A stretch of 64,000 bases of DNA, from assembly GCF_029714305.1 (NCBI RefSeq), contig NZ_CP121647.1, positions 7,026,501 to 7,090,500 of the forward strand, written 5' to 3'. The notes beneath the pieces are model-generated. The model was not told the DNA's origin. It searched no databases and saw nothing but the letters and a program-made list of their open reading frames with translations. Made by a program: the position numbers and the translations under genes. Positions 54,119 through 63,303 of the stretch are shown here, piece by piece; the first letter of the stretch is position 1; each line of letters opens with the position of its first letter. This DNA is from Bradyrhizobium sp. CB3481 (lineage in GTDB: Bacteria > Pseudomonadota > Alphaproteobacteria > Rhizobiales > Xanthobacteraceae).

Positions 54119-55861
54119 ATGGCTGTGCAAGAGGTCGCCGACGCATCGTCTTTTCGAGCTTCCGAACACACGGTGCGCTGCCCCATTTCTGCTGCAGCCA
54201 CTCCCGGATTTCGTCATTTCCTCGGCGCACCATCTCCTTCGCAGCGCTTCCGCGCCTTCGGTATCGATCCGCTCGCTTCGCCGTCGGATCATGCCAAGCT
54301 GCGTGGATTGATGCACCGCCTGTCGCGGCGAATGGATGCCGCCATCAAGTGGCCGCCACACCATGTTCAGTCGGCGGAATATTGGGAAAATCCATTCATC
54401 CCCTCCGGCTACACCTATCTGCTGCAGTTCATCGCGCATGATCTGGTGCACTCGGCGATCCCGCTCTCGGTGGCGGGAGGGCTCGGCCGAGGAACGGCCA
54501 ATGCGCGCCGCATGCCGCTTCGGCTGGAGACGCTGTATGGCAGCGGTCCGGTCGGATCGCCGCACATCTATGCGCTCGATGCGCCGAATGACGATCGCCG
54601 CACCAAGCTGCGGCTTGGCCGCATGCGCTGGAAAGAAAACGAGCCGGCATCCGGCTGCCCGTTCCGCGACATCGCCCGTGCCCAGGCAGAGAACGTGACG
54701 GGAATCGATCGCAGCATCGCCGGCGTTCGCGTGGCCCTCACCGAAGCCCTGGTCGCCGATCCGCGCAACGACGACCATGCCGTCATGTCACAGCTCACCG
54801 CGCTGTTTGCGCTGCTGCATAACGGGCTCGTCGACATCATCCGCCGCCAGGAAGGTCACGCGGTATCCAACGCCAGGTTCGGTGCCGCCTACAAGCGCTT
54901 CCTGTGCGCCCGCGGCGCGCTGACGGCCATCTATCACAACGTCATCCGCAACGACCTGATGCAGCGGGTGCTCCACCCGGCAGTTCACGCCAGCTATGGC
55001 AGGCCCGCCCCGCACTTCATCGACCGCCCCGATCCCGCCGCGAATGGGGCGATCGGCGATTGGGAAATTCCGCTCGAGTTCTCGCACGGCGCATTCCGTT
55101 TCGGTCACGCCATGGTGCGGCCGGAGTACCAGATCAACGACCTGTCCCTCCACGACCTCAACAACACGCTCGAAAAGAGCTCGATGAACGATCCGGCGAA
55201 CATGCCGCTCGACGAGACCTGGATGGTGCAATGGTCGCGCTTTTTCGAGATCGGCGGGTCGACGCCAAATTTCAGCCGCCGCATCGGACCGCACCTCAGC
55301 GACGGGCTCGGCAATGACCAGATCTTTCCGGCGTTCGACGAAACCGAACGCGTCGGCCTGCTCTATCGCGACCTGCTCGGCGCAAGCCTTGCCGGCATGT
55401 GGTCGGTAGACGCCCTGATCGCCGAGATCGGCGGCAGGCAGCCGCAGTTCATCGCCATGTCGCGCCTACTTGCCGACCGCGCCTACCGTGTCGATCAGCT
55501 TCGTGGATGGCTGCGCTCGGGACGCGCCTATGGCGCACTGACCGACGAGGACATCGAAACCCTTTCGAACGATCCTCCGCTGCCGTTCTTCATCCTGTTC
55601 GAGGCGATGCAGCAGACGGGCGGCCTGCACCTCGGGCTGCTCGGTTCGATCATCGTATCGGAGGTGATATTCGGGGCGCTCGCGAGCGACCCGCAATCGG
55701 CTCCCTGCCGTCCCCTCGCCGATCAATTGGATCTCGTTTCCCGTGAATTCTATCAGGCAAACGTACTTCGAGACATTCCAAACATTTCGAACATGGCGCA
55801 GCTCGTGGCGTTCACCACTGAAATTGCCGAGTTGCAGCAAGCCGTGCCCGCATTTCTGTGA
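54119..55861 (+). CDS. Animal-type (cyclooxygenase/myeloperoxidase-like) heme peroxidase
   Basis: A 580-residue protein of the peroxidase-cyclooxygenase superfamily. The distal site is H107/D108 in LLQFIAHDLVH, a conserved Arg lies in VADPRNDDHAVMSQ, and the proximal heme ligand is H330 in FRFGHAMVRPEYQIND. These are the hallmark residues of the family. There is no signal peptide, so the protein is probably cytoplasmic or exported by another route. The ATG at 54119 follows GAGAGCAGG. The next gene (55904) begins 42 bp later with a strong ribosome site, so they form an operon. It could oxidise a lipid, halide or peptide Tyr; the convergent YcaO operon makes a modified-peptide role worth testing. 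Confidence 0.85.
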   Translation: MAVQEVADASSFRASEHTVRCPISAAATPGFRHFLGAPSPSQRFRAFGIDPLASPSDHAKLRGLMHRLSRRMDAAIKWPPHHVQSAEYWENPFIPSGYTYLLQFIAHDLVHSAIPLSVAGGLGRGTANARRMPLRLETLYGSGPVGSPHIYALDAPNDDRRTKLRLGRMRWKENEPASGCPFRDIARAQAENVTGIDRSIAGVRVALTEALVADPRNDDHAVMSQLTALFALLHNGLVDIIRRQEGHAVSNARFGAAYKRFLCARGALTAIYHNVIRNDLMQRVLHPAVHASYGRPAPHFIDRPDPAANGAIGDWEIPLEFSHGAFRFGHAMVRPEYQINDLSLHDLNNTLEKSSMNDPANMPLDETWMVQWSRFFEIGGSTPNFSRRIGPHLSDGLGNDQIFPAFDETERVGLLYRDLLGASLAGMWSVDALIAEIGGRQPQFIAMSRLLADRAYRVDQLRGWLRSGRAYGALTDEDIETLSNDPPLPFFILFEAMQQTGGLHLGLLGSIIVSEVIFGALASDPQSAPCRPLADQLDLVSREFYQANVLRDIPNISNMAQLVAFTTEIAELQQAVPAFL

Positions 55862-55903
55862 GGTGGGATTCTCCGCTTCACCCAACCCGGAGGAGTAACG
55901 AAG

Positions 55904-56314
55904 ATGGCACTCGAGAGAATGCAAGTGACCAATCATGAGCGCTGGGGCAATCTGGTCAAGACCTGGTCGACCGGCAAGAACTATCTCGACGACGACAACG
56001 AGTATCCGATCCCGTCCACGGTCGAGGAGTTCAAGGAACAACTGGCCAAAGCCCAGGTGTTCATGACGGTTCCGGACCGCTTCACCAAGGTGAAGTTCGT
56101 CGAGCAGGAGATGGATACGATCGTGGTACGCTTGCCGCCCGCCTTCGCAATCGCCGATTCCGAAGAGAAGCTTAGCAAGCCGGGCGCGACCTATCCGCTT
56201 CCGCCGTTCTATAAGCGCCTGTTCAACGGCATGGACCCGGTAATTCCGGAAGCCGAAAAGTTCAAGGTGCATGCCGAGCGTATCGGCGACTACACCATCA
56301 GCTACTGCGCCTGA
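55904..56314 (+). CDS. Small unknown protein linked to a heme peroxidase
   Basis: A 136-residue protein I do not recognise. The ribosome site CGGAGGAG is strong, 8 bp ahead of the ATG. It is acidic-to-neutral, without signal or membrane helices, and contains NHERWGNLVKTWSTGKNYLD, VEEFKEQLAKAQVFMTVPDR and a C-terminal end GDYTISYCA. The tail concentrates Thr, Ser, Tyr and a single Cys at the very end. It may be an accessory or substrate protein of the peroxidase upstream, or a candidate precursor for the YcaO enzyme nearby. Both roles are speculative. It ends 15 bp from the convergent BTAD regulator. Confidence 0.65.
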   Translation: MALERMQVTNHERWGNLVKTWSTGKNYLDDDNEYPIPSTVEEFKEQLAKAQVFMTVPDRFTKVKFVEQEMDTIVVRLPPAFAIADSEEKLSKPGATYPLPPFYKRLFNGMDPVIPEAEKFKVHAERIGDYTISYCA

Positions 56315-56329
56315 TGAAGTAGTTGCGCG

Positions 56330-58429
56330 TCAGTGAACGATGCCATCGACAGGAAGCCCTCCGCCACGCAAGCTTTGGCGCAGGGCTTCCCATCGCTCTT
56401 TCACGCTGATGGGATGTGCTTGCATGACCCAGCGCGCAGCCGCCTCATCCGTCGGAGGAGACGATCCGACCCAGAATGAACGCAGGCCATTCACGAATCG
56501 TTGGACTTCCTGCAGAGCCAGCTCGCGTTCGCCAAGCTGGAACAGCGCGGCGGCCCGCCATGCCGGCAGCACCTTGTTGATGCCTTGCGCGCGATCGCAC
56601 GCCTCGATAGTCCCCCGATAGTCGCCACAGAAGAAGCGTATGGTGGCGTGATATGCCCATTCCAGATAGGAGGGAGCGGGTGAAAGCGCGAGCGACCGCT
56701 CGGCGCGAACGCGGGCGTCCTCGATCGATCCGCAGATTGCCGAGTAGTGCGCGCTGGACAGCAACGTCCACGGATCATTGTCATTGAGCTCACACGCCAG
56801 CTCCATATGCGGCGCGGCCTCAGCCTCGCGAAGCGCCATCACATAGGACCAGCCGCAGCACAGGTGCGCCCGGGAATCGACCGGGTCCAGTTGAACGGCG
56901 GTCTTCGCCAATTCGAGCGTAGCTTTTGCCTTGTCGAGATCCCGAAAGACGCCAGGATGCACCAGATGCTCGATGTTGTTCATCTGCACGAGGCTGCTGT
57001 AGCACGGCGAGAACCCGGGATTGTCGTGGATCGCATCGCGGAAGATGGCGACCGCTCGCCGCCAGCTCTCGGGATCGAATTTCGACATCAGATTCTGTCC
57101 GCGCAGCCAGCGGTCGTGCAGATCGAGCGAGACATCGGGCTCGCCGGCGAGCCGCATCAGTCGCTCGGTCGACAACTGCACATTCAATGAAGTCGCGATC
57201 CGGCGGATGATGCGCTGCTGCGTTTCAAACCAGTTGCCGAGACCGAGGCGGAAGCTTTCGCTCCAGATATAGATCCCGGTGGTGTCGTCGCGCAGCACCA
57301 TCACGATGTTGATTTCGGGACCCGCCTGATAGGCGGTGGTTTCGATGCAGTATTGCGGCGCCGTGCCCGAGGCGGGAAGCACGACGGCGGCCGGCGGACG
57401 GTCGACGACGCTCCATTCGCGGAAACGCACCAGACAGGCGGCGAGATGCTGAGAGAATCCCTGCACCAGATGGCTGTGATCCTCATCGACGCCGTGCATC
57501 GCAAAGGGCCGCAGCACCAGGCGCGTCTTGGCCGGCGGAGTGGACGCCGGCGTGAGCGGAGCCGCCGGCTGCAGGCCGGTGCCCCTGATCATCCGGATCG
57601 CGAATTCATCGTTCGCCGCCGAGGCGCCCCGGTCGGTCGGCGCGCGTTCCAGAATCCCGAGCTTGATGTTGGCGACGAGTTCTTCGGTGGCCGGTGACGG
57701 CTCCATCGCGTAATCGCGATCCAAAAGATCCCACAGCGATTTGTAGATGCGCAGCGCACCGGCGGTGTCGCCCTCTTCCGCATGCGCCCGCATCAGATAG
57801 CGGCAGGCATATTCATGCGTGGGATCGAGATTGACGATCGCCGCCGCGATCTTCTTCTTGCCCTCGGCCGGCACGCTGGCGGAGGTCAGGCCTTCGTCGA
57901 GATCTCGCATCAGCCGTTCGTGAATGGTCTGACGCTTGGCCAGCACCCAGACCCGAAACGACGGATCGAGATCGTCCATTCCTTCGAGCAGCCGCCCGTC
58001 GAGTTGCGGCGTGTTGAGCAGCAAGGGGTGAACCCGTCCGCTTTCGGCAAGTTGTAGCACACTTTCGATATCGACTTCGATGCGGCCGACGTCGAGACCG
58101 ACCATCAGCCGCTCCGCGACGAAGCCGTCATAGCCGGCCTCCTCGAGCATCGACCGCAATTCGCGAACCACCTGACGCAGCGAGGCACGCGCCTTTTCCT
58201 CGTCCGAACGGCTCCAGAGCAAACCGACCAGCCGTTCGCGGCTCTCCTGTCTCGTCTCCGACAGCGCGAGATAGCTCAGCACGGCGCCGGCCTTGCGGGT
58301 GCGCAGCTCGATCGGCCGGCCGTTGAAGCGCACACCAAGCCGCCCGACCAGCGATACCGACAGGCGCGGCGCGCTTTCGGGCGCTGCTGCTGCGTTGTCT
58401 GCGGTGATGGCGTTCGCGCTGGCCGGCAT
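56330..58429 (-). CDS. BTAD-type (SARP-like) regulator with TolB-like and TPR regions
   Basis: A 699-residue transcription regulator of several domains. Residues about 23-115 are an OmpR-like winged helix (FNGRPIELRTRKAGAVLSYL). About 120-262 is the bacterial transcriptional activation domain (DPTHEYACRYLMRAHAEEGD, ALRIYKSLWDLLDRDYAMEP). About 300-420 resembles the TolB-like/FlgO segment found in CadC-like regulators (RLVLRPFAMHGVDEDHSHLV, TTAYQAGPEINIVMVLRDDT). About 450-660 consists of TPR-like helices. Such regulators often sit beside the gene clusters they control; SARPs are typical of actinobacterial natural-product loci and less common here. It lies 40 bp downstream of the YcaO gene on the same strand, so the two are one operon. 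Confidence 0.8.
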   Translation of the reverse strand: MPASANAITADNAAAAPESAPRLSVSLVGRLGVRFNGRPIELRTRKAGAVLSYLALSETRQESRERLVGLLWSRSDEEKARASLRQVVRELRSMLEEAGYDGFVAERLMVGLDVGRIEVDIESVLQLAESGRVHPLLLNTPQLDGRLLEGMDDLDPSFRVWVLAKRQTIHERLMRDLDEGLTSASVPAEGKKKIAAAIVNLDPTHEYACRYLMRAHAEEGDTAGALRIYKSLWDLLDRDYAMEPSPATEELVANIKLGILERAPTDRGASAANDEFAIRMIRGTGLQPAAPLTPASTPPAKTRLVLRPFAMHGVDEDHSHLVQGFSQHLAACLVRFREWSVVDRPPAAVVLPASGTAPQYCIETTAYQAGPEINIVMVLRDDTTGIYIWSESFRLGLGNWFETQQRIIRRIATSLNVQLSTERLMRLAGEPDVSLDLHDRWLRGQNLMSKFDPESWRRAVAIFRDAIHDNPGFSPCYSSLVQMNNIEHLVHPGVFRDLDKAKATLELAKTAVQLDPVDSRAHLCCGWSYVMALREAEAAPHMELACELNDNDPWTLLSSAHYSAICGSIEDARVRAERSLALSPAPSYLEWAYHATIRFFCGDYRGTIEACDRAQGINKVLPAWRAAALFQLGERELALQEVQRFVNGLRSFWVGSSPPTDEAAARWVMQAHPISVKERWEALRQSLRGGGLPVDGIVH

Positions 58430-58469
58430 TGCAACGGTTTCCGGGAACCGATTGGTTAATATCCTCAGT

Positions 58470-59831
58470 CTATATCAAAGAAACGCCCCCGGTATAGGTT
58501 GCGCCGCCTCCGGTTAGCGTAATCATATCCTGCAGCCGAGGGGTGATGATTTCGGATGGCTCGAGTTGCAGGCCCGGAGCGATCACGCGGATCACCGGCA
58601 CGGCGAAGCGTTCGCGCATGAGATCGGTACAAAATGTATCGATTCCCAGTTTTTCCAAACGCTGTACGATCAGTCTAAATATGACGCTCGCTTCAGTTGC
58701 GGAAAAGGACAGATGGACTGCGTGCTCCGCAACGGGTTGCAGCAGTCTGCACTGATCGGCATTGATCGCCGCGCGATGCAGGTGGATGCGATCCTGCGCG
58801 TTGAGCGCATCATCACCGCGCTCGCTGCGCTTGGCGGCGACGACGACGTCGGCCAGTTCGCCCTGGCACATTTCCAGAATCGCGGAGCGAACTGCGGCCT
58901 CGAGCGCGGGACGCGCGGCGAGGCCGAAGGCAAAATCGCCGCCATCCGCCCGGCACGACACGGCGGCAACGCAGGGCACGCCGATGTCAGTCGTGATGTC
59001 GAGCAGCCATGTCCGGCGCGGTGTCGATACGCCGTGCCGAAGCTTCTGCAATAGTTCTTCCGCCGCCGCACTGGCATCGTGCTGCGGCGGAATCGATCGG
59101 GCCAACCGACCGCCCCGCCACCACAGGCTGGCCGCATCGCGTTCGATCAATTCCAGCAGGCCGTGCAGGGCTGCAGCGTCCCGCGAGGATCCGGCGGCCG
59201 AACCGATGCTCAAGGGAAATGGCGGCGGGAAATCGCGGTGCGCCGGCGGACGGCGCAGGCAGATATCCGCCGGAAGCCACACCTCGCCACCATCCGTCAA
59301 CCGAGTTGCACGGTACCAGGAAAGCGCTCGCTCCGGTTGAATACGACGCTCCGAGAGCTGCGCCACCAGCTCCAGCGCGTTCGGGCCGAGTTTTCCACGC
59401 CAATCGCCCTCAGGGAGATCGAGCAGCAGATCCGTTCCGGTCAGCAGCTGAGAGAGGTACTCTATTCCCTCGCCAATGCAGCCCTGAAACGCTTCCTGCA
59501 ATGTGATGCCGACGCCGGAAACGCCAATGATGGGGCTTCCGTCGTGCAACGAATCAGCAAGCGCCGGATCAAACTGCGCACCAAAGCTGATCAGGCCGGG
59601 CGCCGTGGGCGCCGCCAGTTCGAACACCCGCGCAAACCGGGAGGCCGCGATCAGTAAATGTGCACGATTCGTTGTTTCCGGATCGGTCCGGCTCGCGGAT
59701 TCAGCTTCATATTCCAGCGCCTGCAGCACACTTCTGGCTTCGTGATCGCTGGCGGCATCCAATGCGTTGCCAAGAAGCAACGATGCCGCGCGCGCAAACA
59801 ATTCCTGCATCGAATTTACGGTACCGCTCAC
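58470..59831 (-). CDS. YcaO-domain protein
   Basis: A 453-residue protein with a YcaO fold, ATP-dependent enzymes that convert backbone amides to azolines, thioamides or amidines. The nucleotide-binding motifs are kept: GCIGEGIEYLS (E121, E124), SAAGSSRDAAALHGLLELIE with R231 and D232, and AAVRSAILEMCQ (Q323). The C-terminus ends TGGGATYTGGVSLI and lacks the Pro-rich PxPxP end of azoline cyclodehydratases; no TfuA or E1-like partner is adjacent. The N-terminal 80 residues are extra. The GTG at 59831 follows TGAGGTCACC; an ATG seven codons inside is an alternative. Operon with the BTAD regulator; a divergent small gene starts 66 bp away. Confidence 0.82.
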   Translation of the reverse strand: MSGTVNSMQELFARAASLLLGNALDAASDHEARSVLQALEYEAESASRTDPETTNRAHLLIAASRFARVFELAAPTAPGLISFGAQFDPALADSLHDGSPIIGVSGVGITLQEAFQGCIGEGIEYLSQLLTGTDLLLDLPEGDWRGKLGPNALELVAQLSERRIQPERALSWYRATRLTDGGEVWLPADICLRRPPAHRDFPPPFPLSIGSAAGSSRDAAALHGLLELIERDAASLWWRGGRLARSIPPQHDASAAAEELLQKLRHGVSTPRRTWLLDITTDIGVPCVAAVSCRADGGDFAFGLAARPALEAAVRSAILEMCQGELADVVVAAKRSERGDDALNAQDRIHLHRAAINADQCRLLQPVAEHAVHLSFSATEASVIFRLIVQRLEKLGIDTFCTDLMRERFAVPVIRVIAPGLQLEPSEIITPRLQDMITLTGGGATYTGGVSLI

Positions 59832-59896
59832 GGTGACCTCACGACTTGCCGTGCAGACTCGCGAACGAGAGGCCAGCCCTCGTCCTGGAGGAACTT

Positions 59897-60451
59897 ATGC
59901 TCGCGAAAGCCTTCGTCATAGCCATGGCGGCAGATATTGCCCGCTCGGATTACGCCAAGCCGACCTTGATTCGTGGCCGAAGCCGGGAGTGGCTGATCGC
60001 CTGCCGCTGGGGACCGGAAGGGGAATACTTGTCGATTGCGACAGCTGGCCCGATCACAGAGCCTCTCGCAGTGGTTGCACCGCAGTCGATCACGCCGATC
60101 CATAGTTTGGTCGGCCTGCTGGTTTCCGAATCGGAAAAGCAATCCACCAGCACATTCCTGCTGGTGCGCCAGCCGCCGGCGGCAATCGAGCTTGCTGGCA
60201 CGTTTTTCCCCGCCGATGGATATGTATTGCTGCAAGACCACGGCGATATTCATCTCGTCTGCAAGGCGCGCTACTCGCATAGCTGCGGCTGGCTCGACGG
60301 CAAGGAGATCCGCAAGGACATTCCCGATCCGGCGCCCTATTCGGCCGAGGCCATGTCCTGGCACATCGAGGCGACGCGCCGTGACTGGATCGGCGAGTTT
60401 ATTCCCGGCAGCCGGCCGCCGGAGCGGCTGGCGATTCGCGCGACCGGCTGA
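59897..60451 (+). CDS. Hypothetical protein divergent from the YcaO gene
   Basis: A 184-residue soluble protein of no recognised family. GGAGGAACTT precedes the ATG at 59897, which makes this start clear; an upstream in-frame Met would overlap the promoter region. Segments include SREWLIACRWGPEGEYLSIA, LVCKARYSHSCGWLDGKEIR and SWHIEATRRDWIGEFIPGSR, with several Cys and Trp. The 65-bp gap to the YcaO gene must hold both promoters, which suggests joint control. It converges with an XRE regulator gene. Confidence 0.6.
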   Translation: MLAKAFVIAMAADIARSDYAKPTLIRGRSREWLIACRWGPEGEYLSIATAGPITEPLAVVAPQSITPIHSLVGLLVSESEKQSTSTFLLVRQPPAAIELAGTFFPADGYVLLQDHGDIHLVCKARYSHSCGWLDGKEIRKDIPDPAPYSAEAMSWHIEATRRDWIGEFIPGSRPPERLAIRATG

Positions 60452-60465
60452 AACTTGCGAACGGA

Positions 60466-60915
60466 CTATCGCCGGGACGGCGACCTTCTCTGCTCAGTGC
60501 GATCGATCTGCTCGAGCCGCGCAACGGTGGCCTTGGCTCCGGGGGATCGATCGGCGATGCTTTCGACGAGCCTCGCGAGGCAGCGGCGCACGCGCGGATT
60601 GGTCGTGCGCGCATAGGCCTTGAGCACGCGCAAGACGCCCGGATCGGTGAGCAAGCGTATCGGCAAAGTCACGCCGGAAGATCCCGCTTCGGAAGATTCG
60701 AAAAATTCGCCGACCGAGACGTCCAGCACGGCGGCGATCCGCGATAACCGGCCGGCGCCGACTCGTTCGGTTCCGCGCTCATATTTCTGCAGCTGTTGAT
60801 GAGTAACGCCGGTCCGCGCCGCCAGCACGGCCTGGCTCATGCCGCGGTTGACCCGAAACGTACGAATCCTGGCGCCCACCAGCACATCGAGCGCGCCGGA
60901 CTTCCTCGTCGCCAT
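60466..60915 (-). CDS. XRE-family helix-turn-helix regulator
   Basis: A 149-residue regulator. The helix-turn-helix is at about residues 12-66 (IRTFRVNRGMSQAVLAARTG then VTHQQLQKYERGTERVGAGR, LSRIAAVLDVSVGEFFE). The C-terminal part (about 75-149) is helical and basic at the end, as in many alphaproteobacterial SinR-like proteins. It lies 62 bp downstream of a small unknown gene on the same strand and converges on the 184-residue gene beside the YcaO locus. It might control either. Confidence 0.82.
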   Translation of the reverse strand: MATRKSGALDVLVGARIRTFRVNRGMSQAVLAARTGVTHQQLQKYERGTERVGAGRLSRIAAVLDVSVGEFFESSEAGSSGVTLPIRLLTDPGVLRVLKAYARTTNPRVRRCLARLVESIADRSPGAKATVARLEQIDRTEQRRSPSRR

Positions 60916-60977
60916 GGGCAGGCTCCCAACCCTGTTCAGCTGGGAGACCCTAACACAACCTCAGAGAGATTCGTCGG

Positions 60978-61304
60978 CTAATTTGCGATCACAGGGAGCA
61001 GTTTGACCCGCGGCTCCGCGGTGACGTGGTCGAGCGTCAGCCGGCCCTTCGCGTCGATCGCTGCCTTCATCGCCGACGGACGACCGGTCTCAAGAAAATG
61101 CAGCAGAACAGCGCGGCTTTCGTCCGACAACGCAAATAACCCGCGCATCAGCTCGAAGAAGCCCGGTTCTTCCGCCACATAGAGCAGTTCACGCAGTTCC
61201 GCGCCGGTGTATTGCCCCAGCGCCGTCAAAAGCCATTCGGTTTGGTCATTCGGATCGCTCTCAGGCACGCGATTCAGGTAGTAAACGACCGATTCCGCAC
61301 TCAT
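60978..61304 (-). CDS. Small hypothetical protein
   Basis: A 108-residue acidic protein without signal or membrane segments: SAESVVYYLNRVPESDPNDQ, ELLYVAEEPGFFELMRGLFA, and a C-terminal AKGRLTLDHVTAEPRVKLLP. It is helical in appearance. The ATG at 61304 follows GGGGA; a Met two codons earlier is too close to that site. The frame stays open far upstream, but that part looks non-coding. It probably forms an operon with the XRE gene. Family unknown. Confidence 0.55.
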   Translation of the reverse strand: MSAESVVYYLNRVPESDPNDQTEWLLTALGQYTGAELRELLYVAEEPGFFELMRGLFALSDESRAVLLHFLETGRPSAMKAAIDAKGRLTLDHVTAEPRVKLLPVIAN

Positions 61305-61560
61305 TCTCATCCCCCGGTACCGTGATAGCTGACCAGCCGCCCGCTTCGGACGGCTTTTGACAGCTAACTTCCCGAGCCTCACACTGCGTGCCTCTTCGTG
61401 ATCCCAGCGTGATCGCAGCAGCGACGGGCCGAAATTGGCCTGCAGGTTCCTTGCCGACCGTGAGTGTGCCGAACTGGTGCAACCGGGCGCAGACAAACGC
61501 AAGATTGCTCGGCTCCCGGAAGCGAATCGGTCGTTCGGAACCATCGCCCCCCTGCGGAGA

Positions 61561-63201
61561 TCAGAAAGCCTTCGCGATGGCGCGCTGGGCGTCCTGCTGA
61601 ATGGCCTTCAGATGATTCTGGTCGCGAAAACTCTCGGCGTAGATCTTGTAGACGTCTTCGGTGCCCGACGGCCGCGCGGCGAACCACCCGGCCTCGGTCT
61701 CGACCTTGATGCCGCCGAAGGATTGGTCGTTACCCGGCGCCCGGGTGCGAACCGCCGTGACCGCGTCGCCGGCGAGCTGGCGCAGGTCGAGCTGTTGCGG
61801 GCCGAGCGCCTTCAGCATGCTCTTCTGTTTGGGCGTCGCCGGCACGTCGATCCGCTCATAGAAGGGCACGCCAAGCTCGGCGGTCAGCGCCGCAAATAAC
61901 TGGCTCGGGTCGCTACCGGTGCGCCCCAGGATTTCGGCGGCGAGCAACCCCATCACGATGCCGTCCTTGTCGGTCGTCCATACCGAGCCGTCGCGCTTGA
62001 GGAACGAGGCGCCGGCGCTTTCCTCGCCCGCAAATCCGAAACCACCGGTGCCGAGGCCTTCGACGAACCATTTGAAGCCGACCGGCGTTTCGACCAGCTT
62101 GCGGTTCAGCTTGCGCGCGACGCGGTCGATGATCGAACTCGAGACTATGGTCTTGCCGATCGCGGCCCCGCTTCCCCATTGCGGCCGGTGCGCGAACAGA
62201 TAGGCGATCGCGGTGGCGAGAAAATGGTTCGGGTTCATCAGGCCGCCGGTGCGTGTCACGATGCCGTGGCGATCGGCATCGGTATCGTTGGCAAAGGCGA
62301 CGTCGAACCGGTCGCGCATCTGGATCAGGCTCGCCATCGCGAACGGCGAGGAGCAATCCATCCGGATCTTGCCGTCCCAGTCCGCCGTCATGAAGCGGAA
62401 TGTCGGGTCGACCGCCTTGTTCACGACGGTCGCGTCGATCCCGTAGTGCTCGATCAGCGGCGCCCAGTAGTGAACGGCGGCGCCGCCGAGCGGATCGATG
62501 CCGATCTTGACGCCGGCTGACTTGATCAACGCGACGTCCACGGCATTGCCGAGATCGGCGACATAGGGACGGATGTAGTCGTGCAGGTGGGTCGAGGGCG
62601 CCTTGCGGGCGCGCTGGTACGGCACCCGCGCGACGCCGTTCATGCCCGCTTCCATGTAGCCGTTGGCGGCCTTTTCGACCTTGCCCGTCACGTCGGTGTC
62701 GGCGGGACCGCCATGCGGCGGGTTGTACTTATACCCGCCGTCCTCGGGCGGATTGTGCGACGGCGTGATGACGACACCGTCGGCAAGCCCGCTGGTCCGG
62801 CCCTTGTTGTAGCTCAGGATCGCGTGCGAAATGACGGGCGTCGGCGTGTAGCCGCCCCGCTCGTCGATCATGATATCGACGCCGTTGGCGGCAAACACTT
62901 CCACCGCGCTGGCCAGTGCCGGCTCGGCAAGAGCATGGGTATCGATGCCGATGAACAGTGGCCCGGTCAGTCCTGTCTCGCGGCGGTGGTCACAGATTGC
63001 CTGCGTCGTCGCGAGAATGTGGTTCTCGTTGAACGAGTTCTTCAGCGACGTCCCGCGATGGCCCGAGGTCCCGAATGCGACCCGCTGGGTGGGATCGGCC
63101 AGATCGGGTTTCGAAGCGAAATAGGCCGTGACCAGTTGCGGCACGTTGACGAGGGAAGCAGGGTCAACCGGCTTGCCGGCGGCGGGATTGGGAGCAGTCA
63201 C
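61561..63201 (-). CDS. pgm: Phosphoglucomutase (alpha-D-glucose phosphate-specific)
   Basis: A 546-residue enzyme that interconverts glucose-1-phosphate and glucose-6-phosphate, feeding glycogen, trehalose and polysaccharide synthesis. The phosphoserine is S148 in TPSHNP, the magnesium loop is D306/D308/D310 (NDTDADRHG), the sugar-binding loop is GEESAG, and the phosphate-binding loop is RPSGTED. Length and N-terminus (VAFGTSGHRGTSL) match the prokaryotic alpha-PGM family. The start is GTG at 63201, with GAGGTCAT just upstream. Single gene. Confidence 0.93.
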   Translation of the reverse strand: MTAPNPAAGKPVDPASLVNVPQLVTAYFASKPDLADPTQRVAFGTSGHRGTSLKNSFNENHILATTQAICDHRRETGLTGPLFIGIDTHALAEPALASAVEVFAANGVDIMIDERGGYTPTPVISHAILSYNKGRTSGLADGVVITPSHNPPEDGGYKYNPPHGGPADTDVTGKVEKAANGYMEAGMNGVARVPYQRARKAPSTHLHDYIRPYVADLGNAVDVALIKSAGVKIGIDPLGGAAVHYWAPLIEHYGIDATVVNKAVDPTFRFMTADWDGKIRMDCSSPFAMASLIQMRDRFDVAFANDTDADRHGIVTRTGGLMNPNHFLATAIAYLFAHRPQWGSGAAIGKTIVSSSIIDRVARKLNRKLVETPVGFKWFVEGLGTGGFGFAGEESAGASFLKRDGSVWTTDKDGIVMGLLAAEILGRTGSDPSQLFAALTAELGVPFYERIDVPATPKQKSMLKALGPQQLDLRQLAGDAVTAVRTRAPGNDQSFGGIKVETEAGWFAARPSGTEDVYKIYAESFRDQNHLKAIQQDAQRAIAKAF

Positions 63202-63303
63202 ATGACCTCACGGAATGAATGGTTTGGCTGCATTATACGTAGAAGCGCCTGACGTAGGCAAAATTTAGCGTCGCGCCGGCGATGCACGCCGATGCAGCCG
63301 CCG

